Shown: in pieces, positions 51,113-60,217 of the stretch | How the letters are laid out: the number at the start of each line of letters is the position of its first letter | How positions within the stretch are numbered: position 1 is the stretch's first letter | DNA from: Paraburkholderia fungorum | GTDB lineage: Bacteria; Pseudomonadota; Gammaproteobacteria; Burkholderiales; Burkholderiaceae | NCBI RefSeq assembly: GCF_900099835.1 | Contig: NZ_FNKP01000003.1 | Span: forward strand, 1,116,001 to 1,180,000 | Reading direction: 5' to 3' | Length of the DNA: 64,000 bases | Notes under the pieces: model-generated | Told to the model about the DNA's origin: nothing | The model's database searches: none | The model's input: only the letters and a program-made list of their open reading frames with translations | Position numbers and translations under genes: made by a program

Positions 51113-51892
51113 TCAGTATTTGGTGACGAGAAGGCCGCCGTCGACACGGATCGCCTGGCCCACGCTGTAGGGAAGGCCGCCGGTGGCAAGCGTGCGCACT
51201 GTGATCGCCACTTCCTGCGGCGTGCCCCAGCGTTTGATGGCAGTGAGCCCCTGTTCGATCTGCGTGTCGTAGCGCGCGCGTGACGGCGCGGTCATTTCGG
51301 TTTCGATCAGGCCGGGTTGCACTTCATACACGCCGATACCGTGTTCCGCGAGACGCAGGGAGAAGAGCGTGGTCGCCATCGAAAGACCGGCCTTGGATAC
51401 GCAATATTCGCTACGCAGCGACGAGGCCGCGATCGCATTGGACGACGTGATCGTGATGATCGACGGATGCGCGGCGACGGGTGCGCCCGGGCGCGCGAGG
51501 CAATGTTTCGCGAATGCCTGCATGAGAAAGAATGTGCCTCGCGTATTGACCGTGACGCAACGGTCGAAACTTTCCGGTGTGACGTCGAGCAGATCACCGC
51601 GCGACAGTACCGAGACGCCAGCATTATTCACGAGGCAATCGATCTGACCGTTGAGGGCGGTCTCGATCGCCTTCAACGTTGCCGGATGCGAATCGATGTC
51701 GGCAAGATCGGAGAGCGTCGCGATCGCTCGTGCACCGGTGTGCTGCACCTCACGCACCGCATCGTCGAGTTCGTCCGATGCAACGGCGTCGGTTAGCGCG
51801 AGGTCGAAACCGGCGCGCCCGAGTTCAATCGCGATCGCGCGCCCGATGCCGCGCCGGCCGCCCGTGACGAGGGCAATCGGACGTGTACTCAT
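51113..51892 (-). CDS. SDR-family 3-oxoacyl reductase-like dehydrogenase
   Basis: A 259-residue classical SDR: ALVTGGRRGIGRAIAIELG, NNAGVSVLSR, the catalytic Ser in SIITITSSNA and Y-x-x-x-K in SEYCVSKAG, ending GQAIRVDGGLLVTKY. The first bases overlap the acyl-CoA dehydrogenase stop as ATGA. Neighbouring genes suggest it acts on a beta-hydroxyacyl or sugar-like alcohol; which is uncertain. Confidence 0.9.
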   Translation of the reverse strand: MSTRPIALVTGGRRGIGRAIAIELGRAGFDLALTDAVASDELDDAVREVQHTGARAIATLSDLADIDSHPATLKAIETALNGQIDCLVNNAGVSVLSRGDLLDVTPESFDRCVTVNTRGTFFLMQAFAKHCLARPGAPVAAHPSIITITSSNAIAASSLRSEYCVSKAGLSMATTLFSLRLAEHGIGVYEVQPGLIETEMTAPSRARYDTQIEQGLTAIKRWGTPQEVAITVRTLATGGLPYSVGQAIRVDGGLLVTKY

Positions 51893-53034
51893 AGCGAGGC
51901 TCCGTTAGCGAGCAGATCGCGCGCAATGATCGTGCGCTGGATCTGGTTGGTGCCTTCGTAGATCTGCGTGATCTTCGCGTCCCGATACAGACGTTCGACC
52001 TCGAAGCCGCGAATGTAGCCGCTGCCGCCGAAAATCTGCACGGCGTTGGCGCTGTGCCTGACGGCGGTGTCGCCGGCAAAGCACTTCGCCATCGAGCACG
52101 CGATGCTGGCGCGCTCGCCCGATTCGAGCCGTTCGGCGGCATCGAGGACGAGCAGACGTGCGGCCTGAATATCCTTCGCCATGTCCGCGAGCATCCATTG
52201 AATGCCCTGCAATTCGGCGATATGGCTGCCGAATTGCTTGCGGGTCTGCGAGTAGTCGAGTGCTGCTTCGAGCCCCGCCTGCGCGATGCCGACCGCAAGC
52301 GAGGCGATCCCCACGCGGCCTTTGTCGAGCGCGCTCATCATCATGTGAAAGCCGCGGCCCTGCGCGCCGAGCAGAGCGTCATGGCGCAACCTCACACGGT
52401 CAAAATTCAACTCGCCGACCTGCGACGCGCGCTGGCCCATCTTGTGCTCCTTGGGGCCCTTCGACACCCCGTCCAGCGAACAGTCGACGATGAAAATGCT
52501 CATGCCCCGTTTGCCCGCTGCAGGGTCGGTCCGGGCCAGCACGAAGGCGACGTCGGCGACCGGCGCGTTGTGAATCCACAGCTTGGCCCCATTGAGTTCC
52601 CAGCCCTCTGCCGTACGGGTCGCGGTGGTGCGAATGCCCGAGACATCGGTGCCCGCGTCGGCCTCCGTGATGCAATAGGCCGGCCGCAGTTTCGCGCGCA
52701 ATAGCGGCTCCATGTAGGTCGCACGCTGCTCGTCCGTGCCATGGACGGCGAGCAGCGTGCCGACCAGTTCGAGGAGGCCGCACTGGTCCGCCACGGACGC
52801 ATAGCCGCGCGACAGTTCCTCCATGACGAGTGCGTAGGCCGTGACGTCGAGTCCGGCGCCGCCGAACTGTTCCGGCACGGTGATGCCGAACAGGCCCAAC
52901 TCACCCATCTGTGCGTAGATCTCCGCCGGGAAGCGTTCGTCGCGATCCAGTTCTTCCGCGACCGGACGAATCACTTCCTGAGCGAAGCGCCGCGTGGTGT
53001 CGCGAATCTGCTGATGCGTTTCCGAGAGTTTCAT
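51889..53034 (-). CDS. Acyl-CoA dehydrogenase
   Basis: A 381-residue FAD enzyme that introduces a 2,3-double bond in an acyl-CoA and passes electrons to ETF. Seen: the FAD/CoA-binding segments AYCITEADAGTDVSGIRTTA and WIHNAPVADVAFVLAR, the C-terminal helical bundle and YEGTNQIQRTIIARDLL with the usual catalytic Glu. GGAG lies five bases before the ATG. First gene of the minus-strand operon. The only CoA-related neighbour is the divergent CoA-transferase, so that enzyme would supply its substrate. Confidence 0.93.
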   Translation of the reverse strand: MKLSETHQQIRDTTRRFAQEVIRPVAEELDRDERFPAEIYAQMGELGLFGITVPEQFGGAGLDVTAYALVMEELSRGYASVADQCGLLELVGTLLAVHGTDEQRATYMEPLLRAKLRPAYCITEADAGTDVSGIRTTATRTAEGWELNGAKLWIHNAPVADVAFVLARTDPAAGKRGMSIFIVDCSLDGVSKGPKEHKMGQRASQVGELNFDRVRLRHDALLGAQGRGFHMMMSALDKGRVGIASLAVGIAQAGLEAALDYSQTRKQFGSHIAELQGIQWMLADMAKDIQAARLLVLDAAERLESGERASIACSMAKCFAGDTAVRHSANAVQIFGGSGYIRGFEVERLYRDAKITQIYEGTNQIQRTIIARDLLANGASL

Positions 53035-53155
53035 GCTGTCTCCATCCTCATGATCGGCACCTCTTTTGTGCCTGGTTTGTGCTGTGCAGGTAAACCCGAG
53101 CCTCGCGTTTCACCGCTTGAATTACGTGATTTCCTGTGCCAACATTGCCAACAAG

Positions 53156-53173
53156 TAACCATCTGGATGGTTA
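53156..53173. promoter_or_regulatory. Palindromic operator candidate in the divergent control region
   Basis: TAACCATC (53156-53163) and GATGGTTA (53166-53173) are exact complements around TG. It lies between the divergent acyl-CoA dehydrogenase and CoA-transferase genes. A related sequence (AAGTAACC then GGATGGT) occurs at 55600-55614 before the TetR gene, so a TetR-type repressor is the likely binder. Confidence 0.55.
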
Positions 53174-53234
53174 TTTAAAACCAACGAATCACTGATGTCA
53201 ACGAGCTTTGTGGCCGATCGAACTGGAGGGTAGT

Positions 53235-54776
53235 TTGAAAAACTGGAGGCAAGCCGAAGAGGCGGTCGAGCAGATTTTCGATGGGGCGACCATCGCGCTG
53301 GCGAGTAACGGCGGCGGCATGCTGGAGCCGGACGCCGTACTCGAGAAACTGGAGGAGCGTTTTCTGGCGACCGGGCATCCGCGGGATCTGACGGTGGTGC
53401 ATGCGCTCGGAATCGGCGACGGCAAGGGCAGCGGGCTAGGGCGTTTCGCGCATCCGGGCATGGTGCGCCGCGTGATCGGCGGACACTGGAGTTGGTCGCC
53501 GGCCATGCAGCAACTGGCCAGAGAAAATGCGTTCGAAGCGTACAGTTTCCCGGCAGGCGCCATCTCCACGCTGCTGCGCGAAATTGGCGCAGGACGGCCG
53601 GGTCTCGTCACTCATGTGGGGCTGCGCACGTTCGTCGATCCACGTTTAGACGGCGGCAAGATCAATGCGCGTGCCACGGAAGATCTGGTTGAACTGATCG
53701 AACTCGATGGGCGCGAGTATCTGCGCTACAAGCCGTTCAAAGTCGATTTCGCGATCGTGCGCGGTTCGTCCGCAGATGCGGCCGGCAATGTCACGCTGCG
53801 CCGTGAACCCGTCGATCTCGACACATATGCCGCAGCGCTGGCCGCGCACAACAGCGGCGGCCACGTGATCGTCCAGGTCAGGGAGCGCGAGCCGGCAGGC
53901 TACGTGCCGGCGCGACTGGTGCGCATTCCAGGTGTTCTCGTCGACACGCTCGTCGAGACAGCGGCCGCGCCGCAGTGCGCAATCGCCGATTACGACGCGA
54001 CGCTAAGCGGCGAATCGCTCGGCACGATTGCCGACGGTTTCTACGAAGTACCCACCGGCATTCGCCGCATCATCGCGGCGCGCGCATCGCGTGAATTGCA
54101 CGACGGGCATTCGGCGAATTTCGGTTTCGGCATCCCTGGCGGGATTCCGGGTCTGCTCGCGCAGCAGGGACGGCTGGGCACATTCTGGGGAACCGTCGAG
54201 CAGGGCATTCACAACGGCGCCATGGTCGATGGCCCGATGTTCGGCTCCGCGCGCAACGCCGATGCCATCCTCTCAAGCGTCGATCAATTCGATTTCTACA
54301 GCGGCGGGGGTGTCGACATTTCGTTTCTCGGGATGGGCGAGATGGATGGCGACGGCAACATCAACGTGTCGAAACTGGGTTCGACGGTAGTGGGGCCGGG
54401 CGGCTTTATCGACATCACGCAGGGTGCCCGCAAGATCGTTTTCTGCGGCAGTTTCGAAGCAAAGGGACTGCAGGTCGAGCAGATCGGAGAACGTGTGAAT
54501 ATCGTTTCGCCGGGGAGTGTGCCGAAACTCGTCGAGCGTGTGCAGCACATCACGTTCAGTGGCGTGCAGGCGCGTATTGCTCAACAGGAAGTGTTGTACG
54601 TGACAGAGCGCGCCGTCTTCAGGCTGGAGGAGAGCGGCGTTCGTTTGATCGAAGTGGCCGAGGGGGTGGATATCGAACGGGACGTGCTCGCACGGATGGG
54701 TTTTCGTCCGCTTGTCGACGACGCGTTGTTCGCGCGCAGTCGTGGTGCGGACAAGCCAAAGGAGCAGGCAGCCTGA
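53235..54776 (+). CDS. Acyl-CoA:acetate / 3-ketoacid CoA-transferase (YdiF/PCT-like)
   Basis: A 513-residue fused-subunit family I CoA-transferase that moves CoA from a donor thioester to a carboxylic acid. The N-terminal half has the glycine loop ALASNGGGMLEPDAVLE and PGLVTHVGLRTFVDPR, as in propionate CoA-transferases; the catalytic Glu is in FWGTVEQGIHNG near 335. GGGVDISFLGMGEMDGDGN and VVGPGGFIDITQGARK complete the second half. TTG at 53235 has GGAGG five bases upstream; an earlier TTG at 53208 is possible. It probably activates the acid made by the aldehyde dehydrogenase downstream. Confidence 0.9.
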   Translation: MKNWRQAEEAVEQIFDGATIALASNGGGMLEPDAVLEKLEERFLATGHPRDLTVVHALGIGDGKGSGLGRFAHPGMVRRVIGGHWSWSPAMQQLARENAFEAYSFPAGAISTLLREIGAGRPGLVTHVGLRTFVDPRLDGGKINARATEDLVELIELDGREYLRYKPFKVDFAIVRGSSADAAGNVTLRREPVDLDTYAAALAAHNSGGHVIVQVREREPAGYVPARLVRIPGVLVDTLVETAAAPQCAIADYDATLSGESLGTIADGFYEVPTGIRRIIAARASRELHDGHSANFGFGIPGGIPGLLAQQGRLGTFWGTVEQGIHNGAMVDGPMFGSARNADAILSSVDQFDFYSGGGVDISFLGMGEMDGDGNINVSKLGSTVVGPGGFIDITQGARKIVFCGSFEAKGLQVEQIGERVNIVSPGSVPKLVERVQHITFSGVQARIAQQEVLYVTERAVFRLEESGVRLIEVAEGVDIERDVLARMGFRPLVDDALFARSRGADKPKEQAA

Positions 54777-54829
54777 TGAACGGCCGCGCGCCAGCGAGCG
54801 CCGACGCGCGGCGCACCATGAGTTGGCAC

Positions 54830-55510
54830 TCAGGCGCGTACCAGCCGGAGGACCGTTTCGACGTTGAAGTCGAGGCGATTTTTCAACGCTTCCTTGCTCA
54901 TGAAGTCGATGTCGAATATCACCCCGCTGGTGAAGCGGTTGGTCAGATAGTAGTAACCGACGGCGGCCATGGTGATGTGAAGCTGACGGGCATCGACGCC
55001 GCTGCGAAACACGCCCGCCTTGACGCCGCGATCGAGTATGCCTTGCAACATCGAGATGAAACCGTGATGCAACTCCTTGAACCGTTCGGAATTCTTGACG
55101 TGACGCGCCTTATGAAGATTCTCGCTGTTGACGAGTGTCATGAACTCGGGATTTTTCAGGTAGTAGTTCCACGTGTGCGTGGTGAGCGCAACGATAGCGT
55201 CCTGCGGCGACAGATGTTCGAGATTGAGCTTCTGTTCGGCGTGCCGGATGTCCGCGTACGCATCTTCGAGCACGGCCTGAAAGAGTTCCTCCTTGCTGCC
55301 GAAGTAGTGATAGATCATGCGCTTGTTGGCCTTGGCGCGCGTCGCGATGGCTTCGACGCGGCCACCGGCGAGACCGAGCTTGGCGAACTCTTTTTTGGCG
55401 GCTTCGAGAATGCGCGCCCTGGTCACCTCGGGGTCTCGCTGCCGGGGTGGCGCAGCGCCAGCGGCAGCTTTCTTCGGGGCCCGGCTGGGGGGCGTGCTCG
55501 CAACAGTCAT
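54830..55510 (-). CDS. TetR-family transcriptional regulator
   Basis: A 226-residue TetR regulator: HTH at about 30-75 (RARILEAAKKEFAKLGLAGG, then VEAIATRAKANKRMIYHYFG, SKEELFQAVLE) and a C-terminal ligand domain of the TetR_C type (about 90-225). Start 55510 chosen by homology; GTG at 55570 is an alternative and neither has a good ribosome binding site. It sits between the CoA-transferase and the aldehyde dehydrogenase genes and is divergent from the latter. Likely repressor of both flanking units through the repeated AAGTAACC/GGATGGT element, with an acyl-CoA or substrate as inducer. Confidence 0.92.
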   Translation of the reverse strand: MTVASTPPSRAPKKAAAGAAPPRQRDPEVTRARILEAAKKEFAKLGLAGGRVEAIATRAKANKRMIYHYFGSKEELFQAVLEDAYADIRHAEQKLNLEHLSPQDAIVALTTHTWNYYLKNPEFMTLVNSENLHKARHVKNSERFKELHHGFISMLQGILDRGVKAGVFRSGVDARQLHITMAAVGYYYLTNRFTSGVIFDIDFMSKEALKNRLDFNVETVLRLVRA

Positions 55511-55599
55511 ATCGGATTTTCGCTGCAGTAAAGGGTGGAGGGCGTCGTTGTCGATCTGGCGTCGTGGCACCGACTATAGACCAAAAAAGCATTACCCGG

Positions 55600-55614
55600 A
55601 AGTAACCGGATGGT
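55600..55614. promoter_or_regulatory. Operator candidate before the TetR and aldehyde dehydrogenase genes
   Basis: AAGTAACCGGATGGT repeats both halves of the operator candidate at 53154-53173 (AAGTAACC and GGATGGT) with four bases missing between them. It lies in the divergent region of the TetR gene and the aldehyde dehydrogenase gene. Confidence 0.45.
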
Positions 55615-55719
55615 GCAGAATGGGACGCAAAAAATGCATGAGGCATCGCGTCGATTGTGCGATTCCCTTGGCCCGCAGGGCGCTTTCCAGCGCGTGTGGA
55701 AGAAACTCTGGAGACGTGA

Positions 55720-57228
55720 ATGAGCAATCTGAATGAGCTGGCGGCAACACTGAAACTTCCGTCCGAACCTGTTCGCACGCCGATGTTCATCGACGGCCGG
55801 GACCATGTCGCGCCCACTGCGGAATTCGTCACGCGCAACAGTCCGGGCCACGGCGTGCCGGTGACATCCACGGCGCACGCATCAGTCGACGATCTGAACG
55901 CGGCGGTTGCCGCGGCTCGCCGCGCTTTCGACGATGGGCGCTGGTCCCGTCTGTCCGGCGAGCAACGCGCCACGGTGCTGCTCAAAACGGCAAGCCTGAT
56001 CCGCGAAAACGTGGAGATGCTCGCCTATCTGGAAACACTGGAAAGTGGCAAACCGATGGGCCAGTCACGTGGCGAGATCAATGCGGCCGCGGGCATCTGG
56101 GAATACGCGGCGGGTCTGGCACGCGTCGCGCACGGCGATTCGCACGACAACCTGGGCGCGGACCTGTTCGGCCTCGTGGTGCGCCAACCGGTCGGCGTGG
56201 TAGGCATCGTCACGCCATGGAATTTCCCCTTTTTCATTCTGTCCGAAAGGTTGCCGTTCGTGCTCGCAGCGGGATGCACGGCAGTGGTGAAACCCGCCGA
56301 GCTCACCTCGACCACGACGCTCAAACTCGCCGCGCTGCTGACCGAAGCGGGGCTGCCCGACGGTGTCGTGAATGTCGTGACCGGTCTCGGTTCGAAAGTG
56401 GGGCAGGCACTCGCGGAACACATGGACGTCGACATGGTGTCGTTCACCGGATCGACGGCCGTGGGCCGCTCGGTGTTGACGGCAGCGGGCGGCAACATGA
56501 AGAAGGTCGGACTCGAACTCGGCGGCAAGAATCCGCAGATCGTGTTCGCGGACGCCGATCTGGCCGATGCCGCCGACGCCATTGCCTTCGGTATCTGCTT
56601 CAACGCGGGTCAATGCTGCGTATCGGGCAGCCGTCTCGTCGTGCATCGCTCCGTCGAAGAAGAGCTTGTCGAGCGCGTCAAGGGCGTGATGGAAAAGGTG
56701 CGGGTGGGTGATCCGCTCGATGCGTCGAACCATGTCGGCGCAATCGTCGATGCGCGTCAGTTCGACAAGATCGGCGGTTTCATTGAGGCGGGCAAACGCG
56801 ACGGGGCACAACTGGTACACGGTGGCACATCGAGCGGGGAGGGCGAGCGCTTCTTCATCCAGCCCACGCTGTTCCGCAACGTGGAGCCGCATAGCGCTCT
56901 CGCCCAGGAAGAAATATTCGGACCGGTGCTGGCGGTCACGTCATTCGATACCTTCGATCAGGCCATCCAGATTGCGAACGGCGTGCCCTACGGCCTCGCC
57001 GCCAGCATCTGGACGCGCGATCTGAAGGGTGCGATCAAAAGCTTTCGCGACGTGCAGGCCGGGCGTATCTGGGTCAATTGCACCATTACCGGCGGCCCGG
57101 AAATGCCGATCGGGGGCGTCAAGCAATCGGGTATCGGTCGGGAAACGGGACGCTATGGGGTCGAGGAATATACCGAACTGAAATCGGTTCACGTCCAGTT
57201 GGGCAATCGGCCGCGCTGGATCGGTTGA
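55720..57228 (+). CDS. NAD(P)+-dependent aldehyde dehydrogenase
   Basis: A 502-residue aldehyde dehydrogenase of the broad betaine/vanillin-like class. Seen: VGIVTPWNFPFFILSERLP, VVKPAELTS, SFTGSTAVGR for NAD(P), the Glu in KKVGLELGGKNPQI and the nucleophile Cys in FNAGQCCVSGSRL, and the C-terminal GGVKQSGIGRETGRYGVEEY. It likely oxidises the aldehyde produced by the GMC oxidoreductase encoded 115 bases downstream to an acid. Same strand as that gene. Confidence 0.93.
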   Translation: MSNLNELAATLKLPSEPVRTPMFIDGRDHVAPTAEFVTRNSPGHGVPVTSTAHASVDDLNAAVAAARRAFDDGRWSRLSGEQRATVLLKTASLIRENVEMLAYLETLESGKPMGQSRGEINAAAGIWEYAAGLARVAHGDSHDNLGADLFGLVVRQPVGVVGIVTPWNFPFFILSERLPFVLAAGCTAVVKPAELTSTTTLKLAALLTEAGLPDGVVNVVTGLGSKVGQALAEHMDVDMVSFTGSTAVGRSVLTAAGGNMKKVGLELGGKNPQIVFADADLADAADAIAFGICFNAGQCCVSGSRLVVHRSVEEELVERVKGVMEKVRVGDPLDASNHVGAIVDARQFDKIGGFIEAGKRDGAQLVHGGTSSGEGERFFIQPTLFRNVEPHSALAQEEIFGPVLAVTSFDTFDQAIQIANGVPYGLAASIWTRDLKGAIKSFRDVQAGRIWVNCTITGGPEMPIGGVKQSGIGRETGRYGVEEYTELKSVHVQLGNRPRWIG

Positions 57229-57342
57229 ATCGGCCGGGTCGGTTCAAGCCGGTTGAGCGGCCGTCAGGAGCCGTTGTGCAAGCCTCAGGAATAGCGGAAA
57301 CGCACGCAGCAGTGTGGCCGCAGAACAGTATCGGAGACAGCA

Positions 57343-59013
57343 ATGTATGACTATGTGATCGTAGGTGGCGGCGCGGCGGGTTGTGCGCTGGCGGCGCGTC
57401 TGAGCGAGGATGCGGGCAACCGGGTGCTGCTGCTCGAAGCCGGACCCGCTGATACCGATCCGTATATCCACATGCCGGTTGGCTTCTTCAAGATGACCAG
57501 TGGCCCGTTGACCTGGGGCTATCGCACGGTTGCGGCGGCTGAAACCCGAGGACGGCAGATTCCGTTCGCGCAAGGCCGCGTGCTCGGCGGTGGCGGCTCG
57601 ATCAACGCGATGGTCTACACACGTGGGCAACCGTCGGATTATGACGGCTGGGAACGCGACGGCTGCACCGGCTGGGGCTTTCGCGATGGAGTGTTGCCAT
57701 ACCTGCGCCGCATGGAAGACAACGAGCGGCTGTGCAACGAGTATCACGGTGTCGGCGGCCCGCTCGGCGTGTCCGATCTCATCAGCGTCAACGAATTGAC
57801 CAAGGCGTTTGTACTTGCGGGGCAGGAAGCCGGCATGCCGCATAACAGCGACTTCAATGGCGCGCAGCAGGAAGGCGTGGGGGTCTATCAGGTGACGCAG
57901 CGTCATGGGAAACGCTGCAGTGCGGCCGTCGGCTATTTGCGCGACGCGCGTTCGCGGCCCAATCTGACAGTGCGAACCGGTTGCCTCGTGTCGCGCGTCG
58001 TCATTGAAAACGGCCGTGCAACCGGCGTCGAATTCGCTCCCGGCGACGACCGCTCGAATGTCACCATCGCGCGAGCCGAACGCGAAGTGATCGTGACGGC
58101 GGGCGCCATTGGGTCACCCAAGCTTCTGATGCTTTCCGGCATTGGGCGCGCGCAGGACCTGGAACGCGCCGGTGTGAAACCCGTGCACGTGCTCAACGGT
58201 GTCGGCCAGAATCTGCAGGATCACTTCGATATCGACATCGTCTACGAGTTGAACGGCGCGTACAGCCTCGACAAGTATTCGAAGAAGCACATGATGCTGC
58301 TCGCCGGCCTCGAATACAAACTCTTCAACAAAGGGCCCGTTACGTCCAACATCGCCGAAGGAGGGGCCTTCTGGTATTCGGACAGCAGCGTCCCGACGCC
58401 CGATCTGCAATTTCACTTTCTGCCCGGCGCGGGCGTCGAGGCCGGCGTGCCGCCGGTGCCGTCCGGCTCGGGCTGTACGCTCAATTCTTACTTCCTGCGG
58501 CCGCGCAGCCGGGGCAGCGTCACGTTGCACAGTGCCGATCCCGCTGACGCACCTGTGATCGATCCTGCGTATATTCGCGACCCGTACGACCTGAAGGTAG
58601 CCGTCGACGGGATTCGTCAGAGTCGCGAAATCATGAGCCAGAAAGCCCTGAGCAAGTACATCAAAAGCGAGCATTTTCCGGGCGCAAACGTGCGCACCCA
58701 GGCCGAATACGAAGCCTACGCCCAGCTGTACGGACGTACCGGCTATCACCCGGTCGGCACCTGCAAGATGGGCATCGACGAACTGTCGGTCGTCGATCCG
58801 CAATTGCGCGTGCATGGAATCGATGGGCTGCGTGTCGCCGATTCTTCGGTGATGCCGCGCATCGTGAGTTCGAATACGAATGCCCCCACGCTGATGATCG
58901 CGGAAAAGGCCGCGGATCTGATCCGGGGTCTGGCGGCAACGCCTCGGCCGCCGGTGGGCAAACTCGCGAGTACCTCGGGCCGAGTCGCACTCGAGAGCGC
59001 CGTGACGGTTTGA
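57343..59013 (+). CDS. GMC-family FAD-dependent alcohol oxidoreductase
   Basis: A 556-residue glucose-methanol-choline oxidoreductase of the choline dehydrogenase-like type. FAD dinucleotide motif DYVIVGGGAAGCALAARLSE at the N-terminus, RVLGGGGSINAMVYTRGQPS near 84, GAIGSPKLLMLSGIG near 255, and the active-site His in TGYHPVGTCKMG near 475 with a second conserved residue in SSNTNAPTLMIAEK (Asn instead of the usual His/Asn pair). No signal peptide, so it acts in the cytoplasm or at the membrane. It probably oxidises a primary alcohol to an aldehyde for the upstream aldehyde dehydrogenase. Confidence 0.93.
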   Translation: MYDYVIVGGGAAGCALAARLSEDAGNRVLLLEAGPADTDPYIHMPVGFFKMTSGPLTWGYRTVAAAETRGRQIPFAQGRVLGGGGSINAMVYTRGQPSDYDGWERDGCTGWGFRDGVLPYLRRMEDNERLCNEYHGVGGPLGVSDLISVNELTKAFVLAGQEAGMPHNSDFNGAQQEGVGVYQVTQRHGKRCSAAVGYLRDARSRPNLTVRTGCLVSRVVIENGRATGVEFAPGDDRSNVTIARAEREVIVTAGAIGSPKLLMLSGIGRAQDLERAGVKPVHVLNGVGQNLQDHFDIDIVYELNGAYSLDKYSKKHMMLLAGLEYKLFNKGPVTSNIAEGGAFWYSDSSVPTPDLQFHFLPGAGVEAGVPPVPSGSGCTLNSYFLRPRSRGSVTLHSADPADAPVIDPAYIRDPYDLKVAVDGIRQSREIMSQKALSKYIKSEHFPGANVRTQAEYEAYAQLYGRTGYHPVGTCKMGIDELSVVDPQLRVHGIDGLRVADSSVMPRIVSSNTNAPTLMIAEKAADLIRGLAATPRPPVGKLASTSGRVALESAVTV

Positions 59014-59034
59014 GATCAGACGGAGGCAGCGGTT

Positions 59035-59063
59035 AGGGACGGCCCGGGAAATTGGGCCGCCCT
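59035..59063. terminator. Hairpin between GMC and transporter genes
   Basis: AGGGACGGCCC (59035-59045) pairs with GGGCCGCCCT (59054-59063) apart from one bulged A. No T run follows. It could partly separate the GMC transcript from the transporter genes. Confidence 0.45.
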
Positions 59064-59137
59064 GCCCCATCGGTAAATATCCAGTTATTTATAGACGACC
59101 CTGATGCACAGGGTCTTTCTGGCTCGGAGGAGACATC

Positions 59138-60217
59138 ATGTCGAAACAGGATCAACACACAGGCGTATCGCGTCGCGACTTCATCAAGCTCGGCACAGGC
59201 GCGGCATTTGCCGTCGCGAGCGGCGGCATGTCGCGGCTCTCGTTCGGCGCGGGACAAACAACGCTCGCCTGCTCGTTCCGCTCGCTGACCAATCCGTATT
59301 ACACCGCGTTCAACAAGGGCGCACAGAACTTTGCCAAAAGCATCGGCTTGCCGTATGTGCCGCTGACGACCGAAGGCAGTTCCGAAAAGGGCATCGCGGA
59401 TATTCGCGCGCTGCTGCAAAAGACCGGCGGCAATCTCGTGCTGAACGTCGATCCCAACGATTCGGCCGACGCGCGCGTGATCGTCGAAGCCTGCTCGAAA
59501 GCCGGTGCATACGTGACGACGATCTGGAACAAACCGAAGGATCTGCATCCGTGGGATTTCAATCCGAACTACGTGGCGCACATGTCGTTCGACGGCGTGG
59601 CATACGGCGAGGCGACCGCGACCGAGTTGTTCAAGGCGATGGGCGGCAAGGGCGGTGTCGTTGCGATAGGCGGCATTTTCAGCAACGTGCCGGCTATCGA
59701 GCGCAAGGCGGGCCTGATGGCGGCATTGAAGAAATTCCCCGATATCCAGTTGCTGGACTTTCAGGTGGCGGACTGGGATTCGCAAAAGGCTTTCCCGATC
59801 ATGCAGGCGTGGATGACCCGCTTCAATTCGAAAATCAAGGGCGTCTGGGCCGCGAACGACGACATGGCGCTGGGCGCGATAGAAGCGCTGCGCGCCGAAG
59901 GGCTGGCCGGCCAACTGCCGGTCTCCGGCATGGACGGCACGCAGCCGGGGCTGGCCGCGATCAAGGCCGGTGAACTCGTGACGACGGTGGATTGGGACCC
60001 TTACTGGCTCGGTGGCATCGGTCTCTCGATGGGCCTCCAGGCGCAGCAGAAGAAGTTGCAGGTTGCTTCGTTGCCGAAGGATCAGCGCGAATCGTTCTGC
60101 AAGGCCACCCTCGTGAACAAGGCGAACGTGCAGACGGTCATGGCGCATGAATCTGCGCCTAACGCCGACTGGAACAATCTCTACGCCCGCGTCGCGGGGC
60201 CCGTGGTGTATCGATGA
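59138..60217 (+). CDS. Sugar ABC transporter substrate-binding protein (TAT-exported)
   Basis: A 359-residue periplasmic binding protein (RbsB-like, Peripla_BP_4). The N-terminus carries a twin-arginine signal, SRRDFIKLGTGAAFAVASGG, so it is exported folded. Then SFRSLTNPYYTAFNKGAQNF, AFPIMQAWMTRFN and GVWAANDDMALGAIEALRAEG are typical of the sugar-binding cluster B family. GGAGGA lies eight bases before the ATG. Its stop overlaps the permease start as ATGA. The ligand is not deducible; a cyclic or linear polyol would fit the enzymes encoded upstream. Confidence 0.93.
   Translation: MSKQDQHTGVSRRDFIKLGTGAAFAVASGGMSRLSFGAGQTTLACSFRSLTNPYYTAFNKGAQNFAKSIGLPYVPLTTEGSSEKGIADIRALLQKTGGNLVLNVDPNDSADARVIVEACSKAGAYVTTIWNKPKDLHPWDFNPNYVAHMSFDGVAYGEATATELFKAMGGKGGVVAIGGIFSNVPAIERKAGLMAALKKFPDIQLLDFQVADWDSQKAFPIMQAWMTRFNSKIKGVWAANDDMALGAIEALRAEGLAGQLPVSGMDGTQPGLAAIKAGELVTTVDWDPYWLGGIGLSMGLQAQQKKLQVASLPKDQRESFCKATLVNKANVQTVMAHESAPNADWNNLYARVAGPVVYR

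Noticed and set aside
57229..57342. GC-rich near-repeats (CGGTTGA/CGGCCG) before the GMC gene
   Set aside because: Repetition is imperfect and typical of GC-rich intergenic DNA; no stable hairpin with a T run.
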